This document shows, piece after piece, positions 8,508 through 19,003 of a stretch of DNA of 64,000 nucleotides. A program made the position numbers and the translations under genes. How positions within the stretch are numbered: the stretch's first letter is position 1; every line of letters begins with the position of its first letter. The stretch is from Comamonadaceae bacterium (GTDB lineage: Bacteria > Pseudomonadota > Gammaproteobacteria > Burkholderiales > Burkholderiaceae_C), in contig JAIYAR010000005.1 of NCBI GenBank assembly GCA_027488985.1, forward strand, positions 1 to 64,000, read 5' to 3'. The notes under the pieces were generated by a model. The model saw only the letters and a list, made by a program, of their open reading frames with translations, was not told the DNA's origin and searched no databases.

Positions 8508-9695
8508 TTATCCTGCCTTTAGACCTGTCTTTGGCGCCGGAGCATCCATCCCCCAGGCAACCCCTAACCAAGCCAACATGGCGACAGTGCTCGCAAGAAA
8601 CAAGGTCGGTACCCCCGCAGATTTCACCAACCAGCCACCCACCGCGCCACCCGCAAAAAAACCCAAGGACTGCAAGGTGTTGTAAACGCCAAGCGCAGCA
8701 CCACGCGAGGAGGCAGGTGCTACGCGGGAAGCCAGGCTGGGTTGACTGGCCTCCAGCACATTGAAACCACAAAAGAACACAAACAACACCAGCGCCATCG
8801 GCCAAACACCTTCCACGGTGTGAGCAAGCGCCCAGAGCGCCAGCTGCACCAAGGCGATCAAGGCAATGGCGGACAAAAATACAGCGCGCAGATAGCCTTT
8901 TTTCTCCAGCGGGAAAAGTGTGGCACCCATCACAAAAAACGAAGCCAGCACCGCGGGCAGATACACCTGCCAATGCTGGTCACGCTGCAAGCCGGCCTGT
9001 ACCAACATGGCAGGCAATGCCACCCACATGGACAGCTGCACCGCATGCAGCACAAACACCCCGAAGTCCAGCCGCAGCAAGGCCGGATGCCGCAACACCG
9101 ACAGCAAGCCACCTCGAGCCTGATCCACCTGTTTTTCAGGCTCAGGTGGCACCCACCAGATCACCACAGCAATGCCTCCCAAGGCCAGCGCGGATGTCAT
9201 CGCAAACAAACCGTGCAGCCCGATGAAGGATGCCAGCAAAGGCGACAGCACCAGAGACAGGGCAAACATCAATCCGATGCTGGCTCCCACCAAAGCCATG
9301 GCTTTGGTGCGCACCACGTCGCGCGTCTGGTCTGCCAGCAAGGCTGTCACCGCGGCAGAAATAGCGCCGGCACCTTGCAGCGCACGCCCCGCCACCAGCC
9401 AATGCAAGGTAAGTGCCCAAGCAGCAATGGCACTGCCGGCTGCAAAAATCAACAGCCCGACCACCATCACCGGTTTACGACCGAACTTGTCGGACGCCAC
9501 GCCAAACGGGATCTGCAGAATGCCTTGCGTCAGGCCGTAAATGCCCATGGCCATGCCCACCAGCGCGGCATCGTCCCCACCCGGATATTTGCGGGCCTCA
9601 AGGGCGAAGACCGGCAACACCAGAAATAGCCCCAACATGCGCAATGCAAAAATCAGGGCCAGCGAAGCACTGGAGCGCCTCTCTTGGGGCGTCAT
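8508..9695 (-). CDS. MFS transporter, drug-efflux-like
   Basis: 395 residues from the ATG at 9693-9695, with about 12 membrane helices. The cytoplasmic loop signature between helices 2 and 3 is present as [13 protein letters not shown], and helix 5 carries a [22 protein letters not shown] motif C, which argues for a proton-driven exporter. It resembles YajR-type transporters without the C-terminal extra domain. The frame is open for 37 more codons upstream, but that stretch contains an [11 protein letters not shown] tract from a 9-bp tandem repeat and is unlike the family, so I prefer the internal ATG. The substrate is unknown. Confidence 0.85.
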   Translation of the reverse strand: MTPQERRSSASLALIFALRMLGLFLVLPVFALEARKYPGGDDAALVGMAMGIYGLTQGILQIPFGVASDKFGRKPVMVVGLLIFAAGSAIAAWALTLHWLVAGRALQGAGAISAAVTALLADQTRDVVRTKAMALVGASIGLMFALSLVLSPLLASFIGLHGLFAMTSALALGGIAVVIWWVPPEPEKQVDQARGGLLSVLRHPALLRLDFGVFVLHAVQLSMWVALPAMLVQAGLQRDQHWQVYLPAVLASFFVMGATLFPLEKKGYLRAVFLSAIALIALVQLALWALAHTVEGVWPMALVLFVFFCGFNVLEASQPSLASRVAPASSRGAALGVYNTLQSLGFFAGGAVGGWLVKSAGVPTLFLASTVAMLAWLGVAWGMDAPAPKTGLKAG

Positions 9696-9705
9696 CACGG
9701 TATCA

Positions 9706-9741
9706 GGGGCAGAAGGGGCAGAAGGGGCAGAAGGGGCAGAC
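9706..9741. repeat. 9-bp tandem repeat, four units
   Basis: Four consecutive copies of GGGGCAGAA (the last ends in C) lie in the uvrA/MFS intergenic region, just upstream of the preferred MFS start. Read on the minus strand they would encode Ala-Pro-Ser repeats. Confidence 0.9.
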
Positions 9742-9786
9742 ACAGAAGTGAAATCTCGGGCGGTAAAGGCGGCGAAAACCAGGGAA

Positions 9787-9816
9787 GTGACACCGCAACC
9801 CGACATTGTCTATCAT
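9787..9816 (+). promoter_or_regulatory. Possible sigma-70 promoter for uvrA
   Basis: GTGACA (9787-9792) and TATCAT (9811-9816) are separated by 18 bp, about 30 bp before the uvrA start. I see no LexA box of the CTGT-N8-ACAG type here. Confidence 0.4.
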
Positions 9817-9845
9817 GGCGGGTTACTCTTCCGGCGGCCACGAAC

Positions 9846-12800
9846 TTGAACTCTTCCACTCTCGACAGCAATGACCAGGTGCCTCACGAGGATGGCAAGT
9901 ACCTCGCCCGGGCGCTGCAGCAGCAAACCATCAGCGTGCGGGGTGCTCGCACCCACAACCTTAAGAACATCGACCTCGACATCCCGCGCAACCAGTTGGT
10001 GGTGATTACTGGCCTGTCTGGTTCGGGCAAATCGAGTCTGGCATTTGACACGCTGTATGCCGAGGGTCAGCGCCGTTATGTGGAAAGCCTGTCCACCTAC
10101 GCACGCCAGTTCTTGCAGTTGATGGACAAGCCCGATGTCGACATGATCGAAGGCCTGTCGCCGGCCATCAGCATTGAGCAAAAAGCCACCAGTCACAACC
10201 CCCGCTCCACGGTCGGCACCGTCACCGAAATCCATGACTACCTGCGCCTGCTGTTCGCCCGTGCGGGTACACCGTTCTGCCCCGACCATAACCTGCCGCT
10301 GCAAAGCCAGACCGTGAGCCAGATGGTGGATGCGGTGTTGGCCTTGCCGGAAGAAACCAAACTCATGATCCTCGCCCCGGTAGCGCGCGAGAAGAAAGGC
10401 GAGTTTCTGGAGGTATTTGCCGACATGCAGGCGCAAGGCTACGTACGCTTTCGCATCAACGGCGAAGCGGTGGAAGCCGAGAACCTGCCCAAACTCAAAA
10501 AGACCGAGAAACACGATATCGACGTGGTGGTCGATCGCATCAAAGTGCGCGCGGACCTGAAACAGCGCCTGGCCGAGAGCTTTGAAGCAGCCCTGCGCCT
10601 GGCCGGCGGCCGCGCGATTGCCCTGGAGATGGACAGCGGGGCGGAGCACCTTTTCAACGCCAAGTTCGCATGCCCAGTGTGCAACTACTCGATTGCCGAG
10701 TTGGAGCCCCGCCTGTTTTCGTTCAACTCTCCGGTGGGCGCTTGCCCCACCTGCGATGGCTTGGGCAACCACGAGTTCTTTGACCCCGCACGCGTCGTCG
10801 CCTTCCCCACCCTGAGCCTGGCCAGTGGCGCCATCAAGGGCTGGGACAGGCGCAATGGCTACTACTTCAGCATGCTGGAGAGCCTGGCCAAACACTACGC
10901 GTTTGACATTGATGCGGCGTTTGAGAGCCTGCCCCAGAACGTGCAACACGCCATCCTGCATGGCTCGGGCGAGGAAGAGATCAAGTTCAGCTACATCATG
11001 GACTCGGGTGCATCGCAAGGCAAAAAGGTCACGAAGAAACACCCCTTCGAAGGCATCATCCCCAACATGCAGCGGCGCTACCGCGAGACGGACTCTGCCG
11101 TGGTGCGCGAAGACCTGGGCCGCCTGCGCAGCACCCAGCCTTGCCCGGATTGCTTCGGGTCTCGCCTGCGCAAGGAAGCTCGCCACGTCAAGATCGGCGA
11201 GGGCGACCAAGCACGCGCCATTTATGAGATCAGCCACGTCACCCTGCGCGAAAGCTTTGCCTACTTCAACACCCTGCAGATGCCAGGGGCGCGTGGAGAA
11301 ATTGCCTCCAAGGTCATTCGCGAAATCGGTCTGCGCCTGAAGTTTTTGAACGACGTGGGCCTGAACTACCTAAGTCTCGACCGCAGTGCAGAAACACTTA
11401 GTGGCGGTGAGAGCCAGCGCATCCGCCTGGCCAGCCAGATCGGCTCGGGCCTGACCGGTGTGATGTACGTGCTCGATGAGCCCAGCATTGGCCTGCACCA
11501 GCGAGATAACGACCGGCTGATCGGCACCCTGCAACACCTGCGCGACATTGGCAACAGCGTGCTGGTGGTGGAGCACGACGAAGACATGATGCGTGCCGCC
11601 GACCATGTCATCGACATGGGCCTGGGCGCTGGTGTCCACGGAGGACGGGTAATTGCCCAGGGTACGTTTGACGAAGTCAAAGCCAACCCCGACTCGCTGA
11701 CCGGTCAGTACCTCGCCAAAACGCTGCAGATTGCAGTACCCAAGCGCCGCACGTCATGGCTGCCCGTGGTGGAAGAAGCCAAGCCGGTCGCCAAAGGGGC
11801 CGGCAAAGGCGCACCCAGCAAAGCGGCGTTAGCGTGGGCCGAGCGGCAGGCGCAGCACATTGCCACCCAGGGCAAGCTGCAGGCCATCCGCATCACCGGC
11901 GCCACGGGCCACAACCTCAAGGGTGTGAATGTGGATTTCCCCGTAGGTCTGCTTACCTGCGTAACCGGTGTGTCCGGCTCAGGCAAATCTACGCTGGTGA
12001 ACGACACGCTCTACGCCGCCGTGGCGCGCCAGCTTTACCGTGCACACGACGAGCCAGCAGCCCACGAGAGCATTGACGGCATCCAGTACTTCGACAAAGT
12101 GATCAACGTCGACCAGTCGCCCATTGGCCGCACGCCACGCTCCAACCCCGCCACCTACACCGGCCTGTTCACCCCCATCCGCGAACTGATGGCCGAGGTG
12201 CCCACCGCCCGCGAGCGCGGCTACGGCCCTGGGCGCTTTAGCTTCAACGTGGCCGGTGGCCGCTGCGAGGCCTGCCAGGGCGACGGCATGGTCAAAGTGG
12301 AAATGCACTTTTTGCCCGATGTGTATGTGCCCTGCGATGTGTGTGCCGGCCAGCGCTACAACCGCGAAACGCTGGAAGTGCTCTACAAGGGCAAGAACAT
12401 CGCCCAGATCCTGGACATGACGGTGGAGGCGGCTTACGAGTTTTTGCAGGTCGTGCCCACCATCGCGCGCAAGCTGCAAACCTTGCTGGACGTGGGCCTG
12501 TCTTACATCCGCCTTGGGCAAGCCGCCACAACGCTGTCCGGCGGCGAGGCGCAACGTGTGAAGCTGGCCCTGGAGCTGTCCAAGAAAGACACGGGCCGCA
12601 CACTTTACATCCTCGACGAGCCCACCACCGGCCTGCACTTTGCCGACATTGCGCTGCTACTCAAAGTGCTGCACCAGCTGCGCGACGCAGGCAACACCAT
12701 CGTCATCATCGAGCACAACCTGGACGTCATCAAAACCGCCGACTGGCTGATCGACATCGGCCCCGAAGGCGGCGCAGGTGGCGGCACCGTGGTCGGCGTG

Positions 12801-12875
12801 GGTACGCCGGAGGATATAGCTGCCAACCCGGCCAGCCACACGGGCAAATATTTGAAGCCGCTGCTGGAAGACTGA
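9846..12875 (+). CDS. uvrA: Excinuclease ABC subunit A
   Basis: 1009 residues from a TTG at 9846, the best start I can find: no in-frame ATG occurs before the first ABC motif and the frame further upstream is not UvrA-like. UvrA is the damage-sensing ATPase of nucleotide excision repair and loads UvrB. Two ABC modules are present: Walker A motifs GLSGSGKSS and GVSGSGKST, and signatures [12 protein letters not shown] and [12 protein letters not shown]. Zinc-finger cysteines are visible in CPVCNYS...CPTCDG and CEACQGD...CDVCAG. It is transcribed divergently from the MFS-ssb pair, echoing the uvrA/ssb divergence of many proteobacteria. The gene ends at a palindromic intergenic repeat. Confidence 0.97.
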   Translation: MNSSTLDSNDQVPHEDGKYLARALQQQTISVRGARTHNLKNIDLDIPRNQLVVITGLSGSGKSSLAFDTLYAEGQRRYVESLSTYARQFLQLMDKPDVDMIEGLSPAISIEQKATSHNPRSTVGTVTEIHDYLRLLFARAGTPFCPDHNLPLQSQTVSQMVDAVLALPEETKLMILAPVAREKKGEFLEVFADMQAQGYVRFRINGEAVEAENLPKLKKTEKHDIDVVVDRIKVRADLKQRLAESFEAALRLAGGRAIALEMDSGAEHLFNAKFACPVCNYSIAELEPRLFSFNSPVGACPTCDGLGNHEFFDPARVVAFPTLSLASGAIKGWDRRNGYYFSMLESLAKHYAFDIDAAFESLPQNVQHAILHGSGEEEIKFSYIMDSGASQGKKVTKKHPFEGIIPNMQRRYRETDSAVVREDLGRLRSTQPCPDCFGSRLRKEARHVKIGEGDQARAIYEISHVTLRESFAYFNTLQMPGARGEIASKVIREIGLRLKFLNDVGLNYLSLDRSAETLSGGESQRIRLASQIGSGLTGVMYVLDEPSIGLHQRDNDRLIGTLQHLRDIGNSVLVVEHDEDMMRAADHVIDMGLGAGVHGGRVIAQGTFDEVKANPDSLTGQYLAKTLQIAVPKRRTSWLPVVEEAKPVAKGAGKGAPSKAALAWAERQAQHIATQGKLQAIRITGATGHNLKGVNVDFPVGLLTCVTGVSGSGKSTLVNDTLYAAVARQLYRAHDEPAAHESIDGIQYFDKVINVDQSPIGRTPRSNPATYTGLFTPIRELMAEVPTARERGYGPGRFSFNVAGGRCEACQGDGMVKVEMHFLPDVYVPCDVCAGQRYNRETLEVLYKGKNIAQILDMTVEAAYEFLQVVPTIARKLQTLLDVGLSYIRLGQAATTLSGGEAQRVKLALELSKKDTGRTLYILDEPTTGLHFADIALLLKVLHQLRDAGNTIVIIEHNLDVIKTADWLIDIGPEGGAGGGTVVGVGTPEDIAANPASHTGKYLKPLLED

Positions 12876-12941
12876 TATTTAAGTCAAGTCCGGCTATTGC
12901 GCACATGGAATATGCGCAAGCAGCTACGAATTTAATAGCAA
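12876..12941. repeat. Comamonadaceae-type palindromic repeat, copy 1
   Basis: It fills the gap between the uvrA stop and the convergent regulator's stop. The core TTGCGCA...TGCGCAA (12897-12919) is an imperfect hairpin, followed by AGCAGCTACGAATTTAATAG. It matches the copies at 17425, 35981 and 56381 in its TGCGC-(N)-GCAGCT and AATAGCAA-like parts. It may also act as a weak terminator. Confidence 0.75.
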
Positions 12942-12942
12942 C

Positions 12943-14937
12943 TCAAGCGCTGGCGGCACTCAACTTGCGATACAGCGTCTGCCTGCTAATGCCCAGTTGG
13001 CGGGCGGCAAGGGACACGTTGCCACGGGTGGCCTCCAAGGCTTGCTGGATAGCGGCTTGGGACAAGGCCTGCAGGCTTTGCGGCGCCTGCACTGCCGCAG
13101 CCTGCGCATCCATAGCAAAGGGGGCTGCTGCGTGAACTGTGCTTGATTCGGCCCACCGAGCTTCCACAGAGGGCGCCTGCAACGCCTCCAGCAAGTCGTC
13201 AGGCATGTGCGCCCAGTCCAATGTGTCTTCCCCGTCCTGCAGCATGGCGCAGGCAGTGCGCAGCACGCTGGCGTATTGGCGCAGGTTGCCGGGCCAGGGG
13301 TAGCTGGTCAAGCGCTGCATCAAGTCCGGTGCCACCTGCACTGGCACGTCCGGGCTCAGGTCAGCAAGCAAGCGGTCGGTCAAGTGCACCAGATCGCTGC
13401 GTTCTCGCAAGGCCGGGAGCGTAACCGTGAGGCCGTTGATGCGGTAATACAGATCCTGACGGAAGCTGCCCTTTTCTGACGCTTCCGCCAACTTGCAGTG
13501 GGTGGCACTGATGAGCGCGAAATCCACTGCCACGGATTTCCCGGCGCCCACTGGTGTCACCGTGCGCTCTTGCAGCACACGCAGCAAGCGGGTTTGCATG
13601 GCCAGGGGCATATCGCCGATTTCATCCAAAAAAAGCGTTCCGCCATGGGCCTCACGAAGGCGGCCGGGGCTACCTTCTTTGCGTGCACCGGTAAAGGCAC
13701 CCGCTACGTACCCAAACAGTTCGGACTCGATCAGGCTCTCTGGGATGGCACCACAGTTGATCGCCACAAAGGGACCATCACGACGGGGCCCGCTGGCGTG
13801 CAGGGCGCGGGCAAACATTTCTTTGCCCACCCCGGATTCGCCCTGAATCAGAAGCGGTATGGGTTTGCCAACAACGCGTCGGGCTTTGTCGGCCGCACTG
13901 CGCCAGCGGACATCCCCCGTATCCAATGCAGACAGTGCATCGGCGCCTGATTGCGGAGATTGGAAACCCGAGGCCAGTCCTGCAACAACCGATGCTTGTG
14001 AAATGGCAGGCAATGAAGACGCGTCCACCTGCACTTGGGCAAACAGCACAGCGCCGTTGTGCAAACGCAATTGCTGGGGCTGCTGGGGGCGGCGCTTGTG
14101 ACGCGACAGCAAATCGTCCAGCCGCACATCGAGCACGCGCTCCATGGTGGTGGCGCCAATGTCGCCGGTGTTCAGGCGTAGCAGGGCCAGCCCCACGCGG
14201 TTGGCACCGACGATCCACCCGTCATCAGACAGCGCGATGATGCCCTCGGCCACACTGCCTATACCCTCAGGCTGTACATGCAGGTGCAGGCGGATGTTGC
14301 GTTTGCAGGTGGCCACCATCAGGCGGTTTTCAATCATGCGGGCTGCGGTGCTTACCAGCCCCAAGGTGTGGGCATGGCCGTTGCGGTGGTCGCCGGAGAT
14401 ATCCAGAATGCCAGTCAGCTCGCCGGTGGCCGACAAGATCGGCGAGGCCGCGCAGGTCAAGAAACCATTGCGCTCCAAGAAATGCTCAGAGCCATGGATT
14501 TCCACCGCACTGCGTTCTGCCAACGCCGTACCAATCGCGTTGGTGCCCCGGTGTGCCTCGGCCCACGAAGCGCCACGGGTGAGCGCCACGCGCTCGGCTT
14601 TGTCCACAAAGTACGGATCACCCAAGGTATGCATCAACATGCCTGCGGAGTCGGCGAGCACCACCACGCTCTGGCTTTGGCGGACCTGGTCAAACACGTA
14701 TTCCATGACCGGGCGGGAATGCGCCAACAAGGCGTGGTTGCTGGCCAGTACATGGCGCAAATGGTGGCTGCTGGCATGCTCAGGAGCCACGCGGGCGGTG
14801 GGCGCTAAGCCTGCCGCCACACTGCGGTACCAGGAACGGGCCAGGCGCGCATCGACAACGCCCTCAGGGCATTGCCCGGTTTCCAATAGCTGCTGCCGAG
14901 CCTGACGCAGGGCCAGCAAGGGGGATGGTGATCGCAC
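12943..14937 (-). CDS. Sigma-54-dependent transcriptional activator, AcoR-like
   Basis: 664 residues from a GTG (14935-14937) preceded by an excellent AGGAGA. The N-terminal half contains a GAF-type sensor region (about 60-200; GTNAIGTALAE and CAASPILSATGELTGILDIS are AcoR-like). The AAA+ domain (about 330-560) has Walker A GESGVGKE and the sigma-54-contacting loop GAFTGA. The C-terminus is a Fis-type helix-turn-helix (about 620-660, SLAARQLGISRQTLYRKL). Such proteins activate -24/-12 promoters of alcohol, acetoin or aldehyde catabolism. The divergent aldehyde dehydrogenase with a sigma-54 promoter in front is the obvious target. The inducer is unknown. Confidence 0.9.
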   Translation of the reverse strand: MRSPSPLLALRQARQQLLETGQCPEGVVDARLARSWYRSVAAGLAPTARVAPEHASSHHLRHVLASNHALLAHSRPVMEYVFDQVRQSQSVVVLADSAGMLMHTLGDPYFVDKAERVALTRGASWAEAHRGTNAIGTALAERSAVEIHGSEHFLERNGFLTCAASPILSATGELTGILDISGDHRNGHAHTLGLVSTAARMIENRLMVATCKRNIRLHLHVQPEGIGSVAEGIIALSDDGWIVGANRVGLALLRLNTGDIGATTMERVLDVRLDDLLSRHKRRPQQPQQLRLHNGAVLFAQVQVDASSLPAISQASVVAGLASGFQSPQSGADALSALDTGDVRWRSAADKARRVVGKPIPLLIQGESGVGKEMFARALHASGPRRDGPFVAINCGAIPESLIESELFGYVAGAFTGARKEGSPGRLREAHGGTLFLDEIGDMPLAMQTRLLRVLQERTVTPVGAGKSVAVDFALISATHCKLAEASEKGSFRQDLYYRINGLTVTLPALRERSDLVHLTDRLLADLSPDVPVQVAPDLMQRLTSYPWPGNLRQYASVLRTACAMLQDGEDTLDWAHMPDDLLEALQAPSVEARWAESSTVHAAAPFAMDAQAAAVQAPQSLQALSQAAIQQALEATRGNVSLAARQLGISRQTLYRKLSAASA

Positions 14938-15045
14938 GTTGTCTCCTGCGCGGGGTCATATCGCCCCGCTTTGGGCCCAGTATGGGGGTTGGCCGCGCGA
15001 CGGGCAATGCCGAGCCACCCCGCGCCTGTCCGACTGTTCCATTTT

Positions 15046-15079
15046 GTGACACCTGTCACTGTGGCAAAGCTTGACAGGT
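15046..15079. promoter_or_regulatory. Candidate upstream activator sequence
   Basis: GTGACA-CC-TGTCAC (15046-15059) is a palindrome, and ACCTGTCA (15051-15058) recurs inverted as TGACAGGT (15072-15079), centred 21 bp or about two helical turns away. The position upstream of a -24/-12 promoter suits enhancer binding by the AcoR-like protein. The assignment to that protein is inference. Confidence 0.5.
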
Positions 15080-15159
15080 CTGGCTTGCGGACAGCTTGCG
15101 GCAGATCAACACTCCGAAAAAACTCAATGAAATCAAGGCTTTGGGTTAGCCGCGGCGCA

Positions 15160-15174
15160 TGGCACGCCTTTTGA
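15160..15174 (+). promoter_or_regulatory. Sigma-54 (-24/-12) promoter
   Basis: TGGCACG-CCTT-TTGA matches the TGGCACG-N4-TTGC consensus at all but the last base. It lies 65 bp before the ATG of the aldehyde dehydrogenase and faces it. Confidence 0.7.
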
Positions 15175-15239
15175 GAGTACAGGCCACCCGGCAGAGTGAC
15201 TCTGCGGGAAACCAAACCAATCACAAGAGGACGACAACC

Positions 15240-16763
<1,524 letters not shown>

Positions 16764-16793
16764 ATCGAGTCACGTCGCGCCGGATCGCGCGGC

Positions 16794-16855
16794 AGTCGGC
16801 TGGACCTCCCCCCTCATACTGGGGTACCAGAAATCGGGGGGATGCCCAACCGACT
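16794..16855 (-). repeat. Structured repeat, hairpin A (minus orientation)
   Basis: On the minus strand, a stem of about 20 bp starting AGTCGG/CCGACT, with two G-T pairs and one mismatch, carries a 22-base loop region that itself folds as CTGG-TACC-CCAG. The loop is nearly identical (20 of 22 bases) to that of hairpin B on the other strand. Confidence 0.75.
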
Positions 16856-16889
16856 ACCACGCTACCGTGAAGTCACATCATCTGAGACC

Positions 16890-16969
16890 CAACGCGGTAA
16901 CCCGACGGGGCGGCCACCGATTTCTGGTACTCCAGCATGAGGTGGGCACCCCGTTGGGTTATTGCGTTG
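16890..16969 (+). repeat. Structured repeat, hairpin B (plus orientation)
   Basis: Bases 16890-16910 pair with 16949-16969 over 21 positions including three G-T pairs. Six more pairs with two mismatches follow inside. The 22-base loop (16919-16940) folds as CTGG-TACT-CCAG. The stem differs in sequence from hairpin A but pairs just as well. Confidence 0.75.
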
Positions 16970-17047
16970 CGAGAGCCAACAGCAGCCACTTCGTTACGAG
17001 CACCTAGAACATAGATTCAAGTGACATCACGACAAGGAGACAAAACC

Positions 17048-17422
17048 ATGGTCGACAAAGTAGTAGCCACCCCTGCCGCCTTGGAACTGGTGGCCTTCCT
17101 CAAAACCAAACACGGCCCGGACCTCATGTTCCACCAAAGCGGAGGTTGCTGCGACAACAGCGCGGCCAACTGCTACTTGCCCGGTGAAATCACCATGGGT
17201 GCCGGCGACGTGTACTTGGGGGACATAGGCGGCAGCCCCTTCTACATAGGCCGCGCGCAGTACGAATACTGGAAACACACCCAGCTCATCATCGACGTGA
17301 TCGAAGGCCACGGCGGTACGTTTTCACTGGAAGGCCCCGAAGGCAAAGCGTTCCATACCCGCTCACGGGTATTCACAGATGCGGAGCTGGCTGAACTGGG
17401 GATTGAGAAGCCTACTGCCTGA
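17048..17422 (+). CDS. DUF779 family protein
   Basis: 124 residues. It is recognisable as DUF779 from the N-terminal part with FHQSGGCCDNSAANCYLPG (three cysteines that might bind metal) and the following GDVYLGDIGG. The function is not established; in many proteobacteria the gene follows an AcoD/ExaC-type aldehyde dehydrogenase, as here, so a supporting role in aldehyde oxidation is inferred. CAAGGAGA lies 8 bases before the ATG. It may be read from the upstream sigma-54 promoter, but the hairpin pair in the 284-bp gap could act on that transcript. Confidence 0.85.
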   Translation: MVDKVVATPAALELVAFLKTKHGPDLMFHQSGGCCDNSAANCYLPGEITMGAGDVYLGDIGGSPFYIGRAQYEYWKHTQLIIDVIEGHGGTFSLEGPEGKAFHTRSRVFTDAELAELGIEKPTA

Positions 17423-17424
17423 GC

Positions 17425-17487
17425 TAGGCATCAAATCAGGCTGCCGCGCTTGTCCAATATGCGCAAGAAGCTCCTGATTTCATAGCA
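17425..17487. repeat. Comamonadaceae-type palindromic repeat, copy 2
   Basis: It lies between the convergent DUF779 and DUF1501 genes. AAATCAGG (17433-17440) and CCTGATTT (17473-17480) are a perfect outer stem around CGCGCTTGTCCAATATGCGC. AGCTCCTGATTTCATAGCA is shared with the copies at 27501 and 56381. Confidence 0.8.
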
Positions 17488-18993
17488 TCAGGCCATGAAA
17501 CCCATGTCCCATGGGTAGTCTGCGCGGCCGGCCGGTGTGCCGAAGTTATTGATGTTGGCCAGTACCTGCGGCATCTCCGTGTCAGTCACCCCGAACCACT
17601 TGGCCATCGTGGCGGCGTATTGGTCCACGGACGTGCGGGGCAGCAAGCGCCCTTGCCCTACATGCCATTGCTCTGCAGGTGAGTAGATTCTGGGCCAGCC
17701 GGTTCCATCCGTCACGTTGACAGGGGGTGCCTCACCATAAAGTCGCCCCCCGTTCACCGCGCCACCGACTACGAAGTGGTGGCTGCCCCAACCGTGGTCG
17801 GAGCCATCGCCGTTAGACGCCAAAGTCCGCCCGAAGTCGGACGCGGTGAAAGACGTCACCTGGTTCGCCACGCCCATCTCGACCGTAGCGTTGTAAAAGG
17901 CCGTCATGGCGGCACTGACACGGCCCAGCAGACCGCCGTGGTCGCGGATCAGGTTGTCGTGCAAATCGAAGCCACCCATAGAAACAAAAAAGACCTGGCG
18001 GCGAGCGCCAAGGTTCGCCCGCCCATTGATCAGTCGTGCGACCATTTTGAGCTGCTGCCCTAGGGAATCCGTGGGGAAAACAGTTGCAGGCTCCGCTGCC
18101 GCCAGCGCAGTCGTAATGGCAGCTTCTGCATCCAGGGCTCGCTTGGTGACCGCGTTGTATTCGTTCTCCAACTTATGGACCCGGTTGCCCCTTAACAGAC
18201 TGTTGATGGCAGTCGCAACCGATGCATGGCCGTACACCGTGGCGTTCGTCGCAGGCCTGATTTTGATAGCACCTGAACTGCTGACTTGGTACTGCAGCGC
18301 AGTGCCACCGGACAGAAACACCGCATTTCCCGAGACAGACATACAGGTGAAAACTGAGGAGGTGTTTAGGTTGTTGCCCAACACCAAATCACCCATATTG
18401 CCGCCCCAACCTGAGGTCGACCCTTCGGGTGATGAGGACTGCCAGATACTCTGCTGGTCGTTATGGGAAAACAGTTGCGGTGGGCGAGGATAGGTCACCC
18501 GGTCATTGCTGTTGTACTGCGTACGGGTTAGCGGTTTGACCAAGGGTCCGACATTCAACTGCACTGCCATCTTGCGTTCGACGTTGAACAGGTTGGCAAG
18601 CCCGGTCATCGACGGATTGAGTGCGAACTGGCGGCCCGTTTGACCTTGGCTGTCGGTGGGCGCCGCCAAAGGCGACAACAAAGTCCCGGACAATGCGGAT
18701 TTGGCAAGCGCAATACCGCCGGCCGTCTGGCCTGAGCCCCCGCCACGGATGGAACTGTAGAGGTTGTAGTTGTTGTCGTCGTAAGGAATGAGCGTGTTGG
18801 CATAGTCGTTGCCACCGAACAGGAACACGCAAACCAGTGCCTTGTAATCATTGGAAGGCGCATTAAAGGCAGCGGCCTCACCCATTGCGGCGAGATTCAA
18901 GGCAAAAGGCAGAGCGGTGCCGGTCAGGGCAAGTTGACCAGAGCGACGCAAGAAGGCGCGGCGCTGGGGGCTGTTCAGGTCGTTCGAGTTCAT
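17488..18993 (-). CDS. DUF1501 family exported protein
   Basis: 501 residues from the ATG at 18991-18993 (AAGG upstream; the 12 extra codons before it are dispensable). The N-terminus carries a twin-arginine signal, RRAFLRRSGQLALTG, so it is probably exported folded by Tat. The body shows the DUF1501 hallmarks VCVFLFGGNDYANTLIP and FVSMGGFDLHDNL, related to sulfatase/alkaline-phosphatase-like folds. The family is usually encoded next to a DUF1800 protein, as here (10-bp gap, same strand). The function of the pair is unknown. A segment at 18250-18300 may be a degenerate palindromic-repeat copy. Confidence 0.88.
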   Translation of the reverse strand: MNSNDLNSPQRRAFLRRSGQLALTGTALPFALNLAAMGEAAAFNAPSNDYKALVCVFLFGGNDYANTLIPYDDNNYNLYSSIRGGGSGQTAGGIALAKSALSGTLLSPLAAPTDSQGQTGRQFALNPSMTGLANLFNVERKMAVQLNVGPLVKPLTRTQYNSNDRVTYPRPPQLFSHNDQQSIWQSSSPEGSTSGWGGNMGDLVLGNNLNTSSVFTCMSVSGNAVFLSGGTALQYQVSSSGAIKIRPATNATVYGHASVATAINSLLRGNRVHKLENEYNAVTKRALDAEAAITTALAAAEPATVFPTDSLGQQLKMVARLINGRANLGARRQVFFVSMGGFDLHDNLIRDHGGLLGRVSAAMTAFYNATVEMGVANQVTSFTASDFGRTLASNGDGSDHGWGSHHFVVGGAVNGGRLYGEAPPVNVTDGTGWPRIYSPAEQWHVGQGRLLPRTSVDQYAATMAKWFGVTDTEMPQVLANINNFGTPAGRADYPWDMGFMA

Positions 18994-19003
18994 GATGATT
19001 GCC

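Larger units (their letters stand above)
14938..15239 (+). promoter_or_regulatory. Divergent control region between the activator and the aldehyde dehydrogenase
   Basis: This 302-bp gap holds no gene that I can support. It contains a candidate activator site (15046-15079) about 80-115 bp upstream of a sigma-54 promoter (15160-15174), and the AAGAGG ribosome site (15225-15230) of the dehydrogenase. Confidence 0.6.
16764..17047 (+). other. Intergenic region between the aldehyde dehydrogenase and DUF779 genes
   Basis: This 284-bp gap has no credible ORF. It is dominated by two large opposed hairpins (16794-16855 and 16890-16969) with a shared loop. A ribosome site, CAAGGAGA (17033-17040), precedes the DUF779 gene. 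Confidence 0.7.

Noticed and set aside
9696..9845. SOS (LexA) box in front of uvrA
   Set aside because: No CTGT-N8-ACAG or close variant is visible in this gap.
9813..11237. 474-codon minus-strand ORF opposite uvrA
   Set aside because: It lies antisense to a clear UvrA and has no recognisable protein features; long antisense frames are expected opposite GC-rich genes.
16790..16970. Insertion sequence or MITE remnant with terminal inverted repeats
   Set aside because: The complementary parts are loops plus inner stems of two separate hairpins rather than ends of one element, and I see no target-site duplication or transposase fragment.
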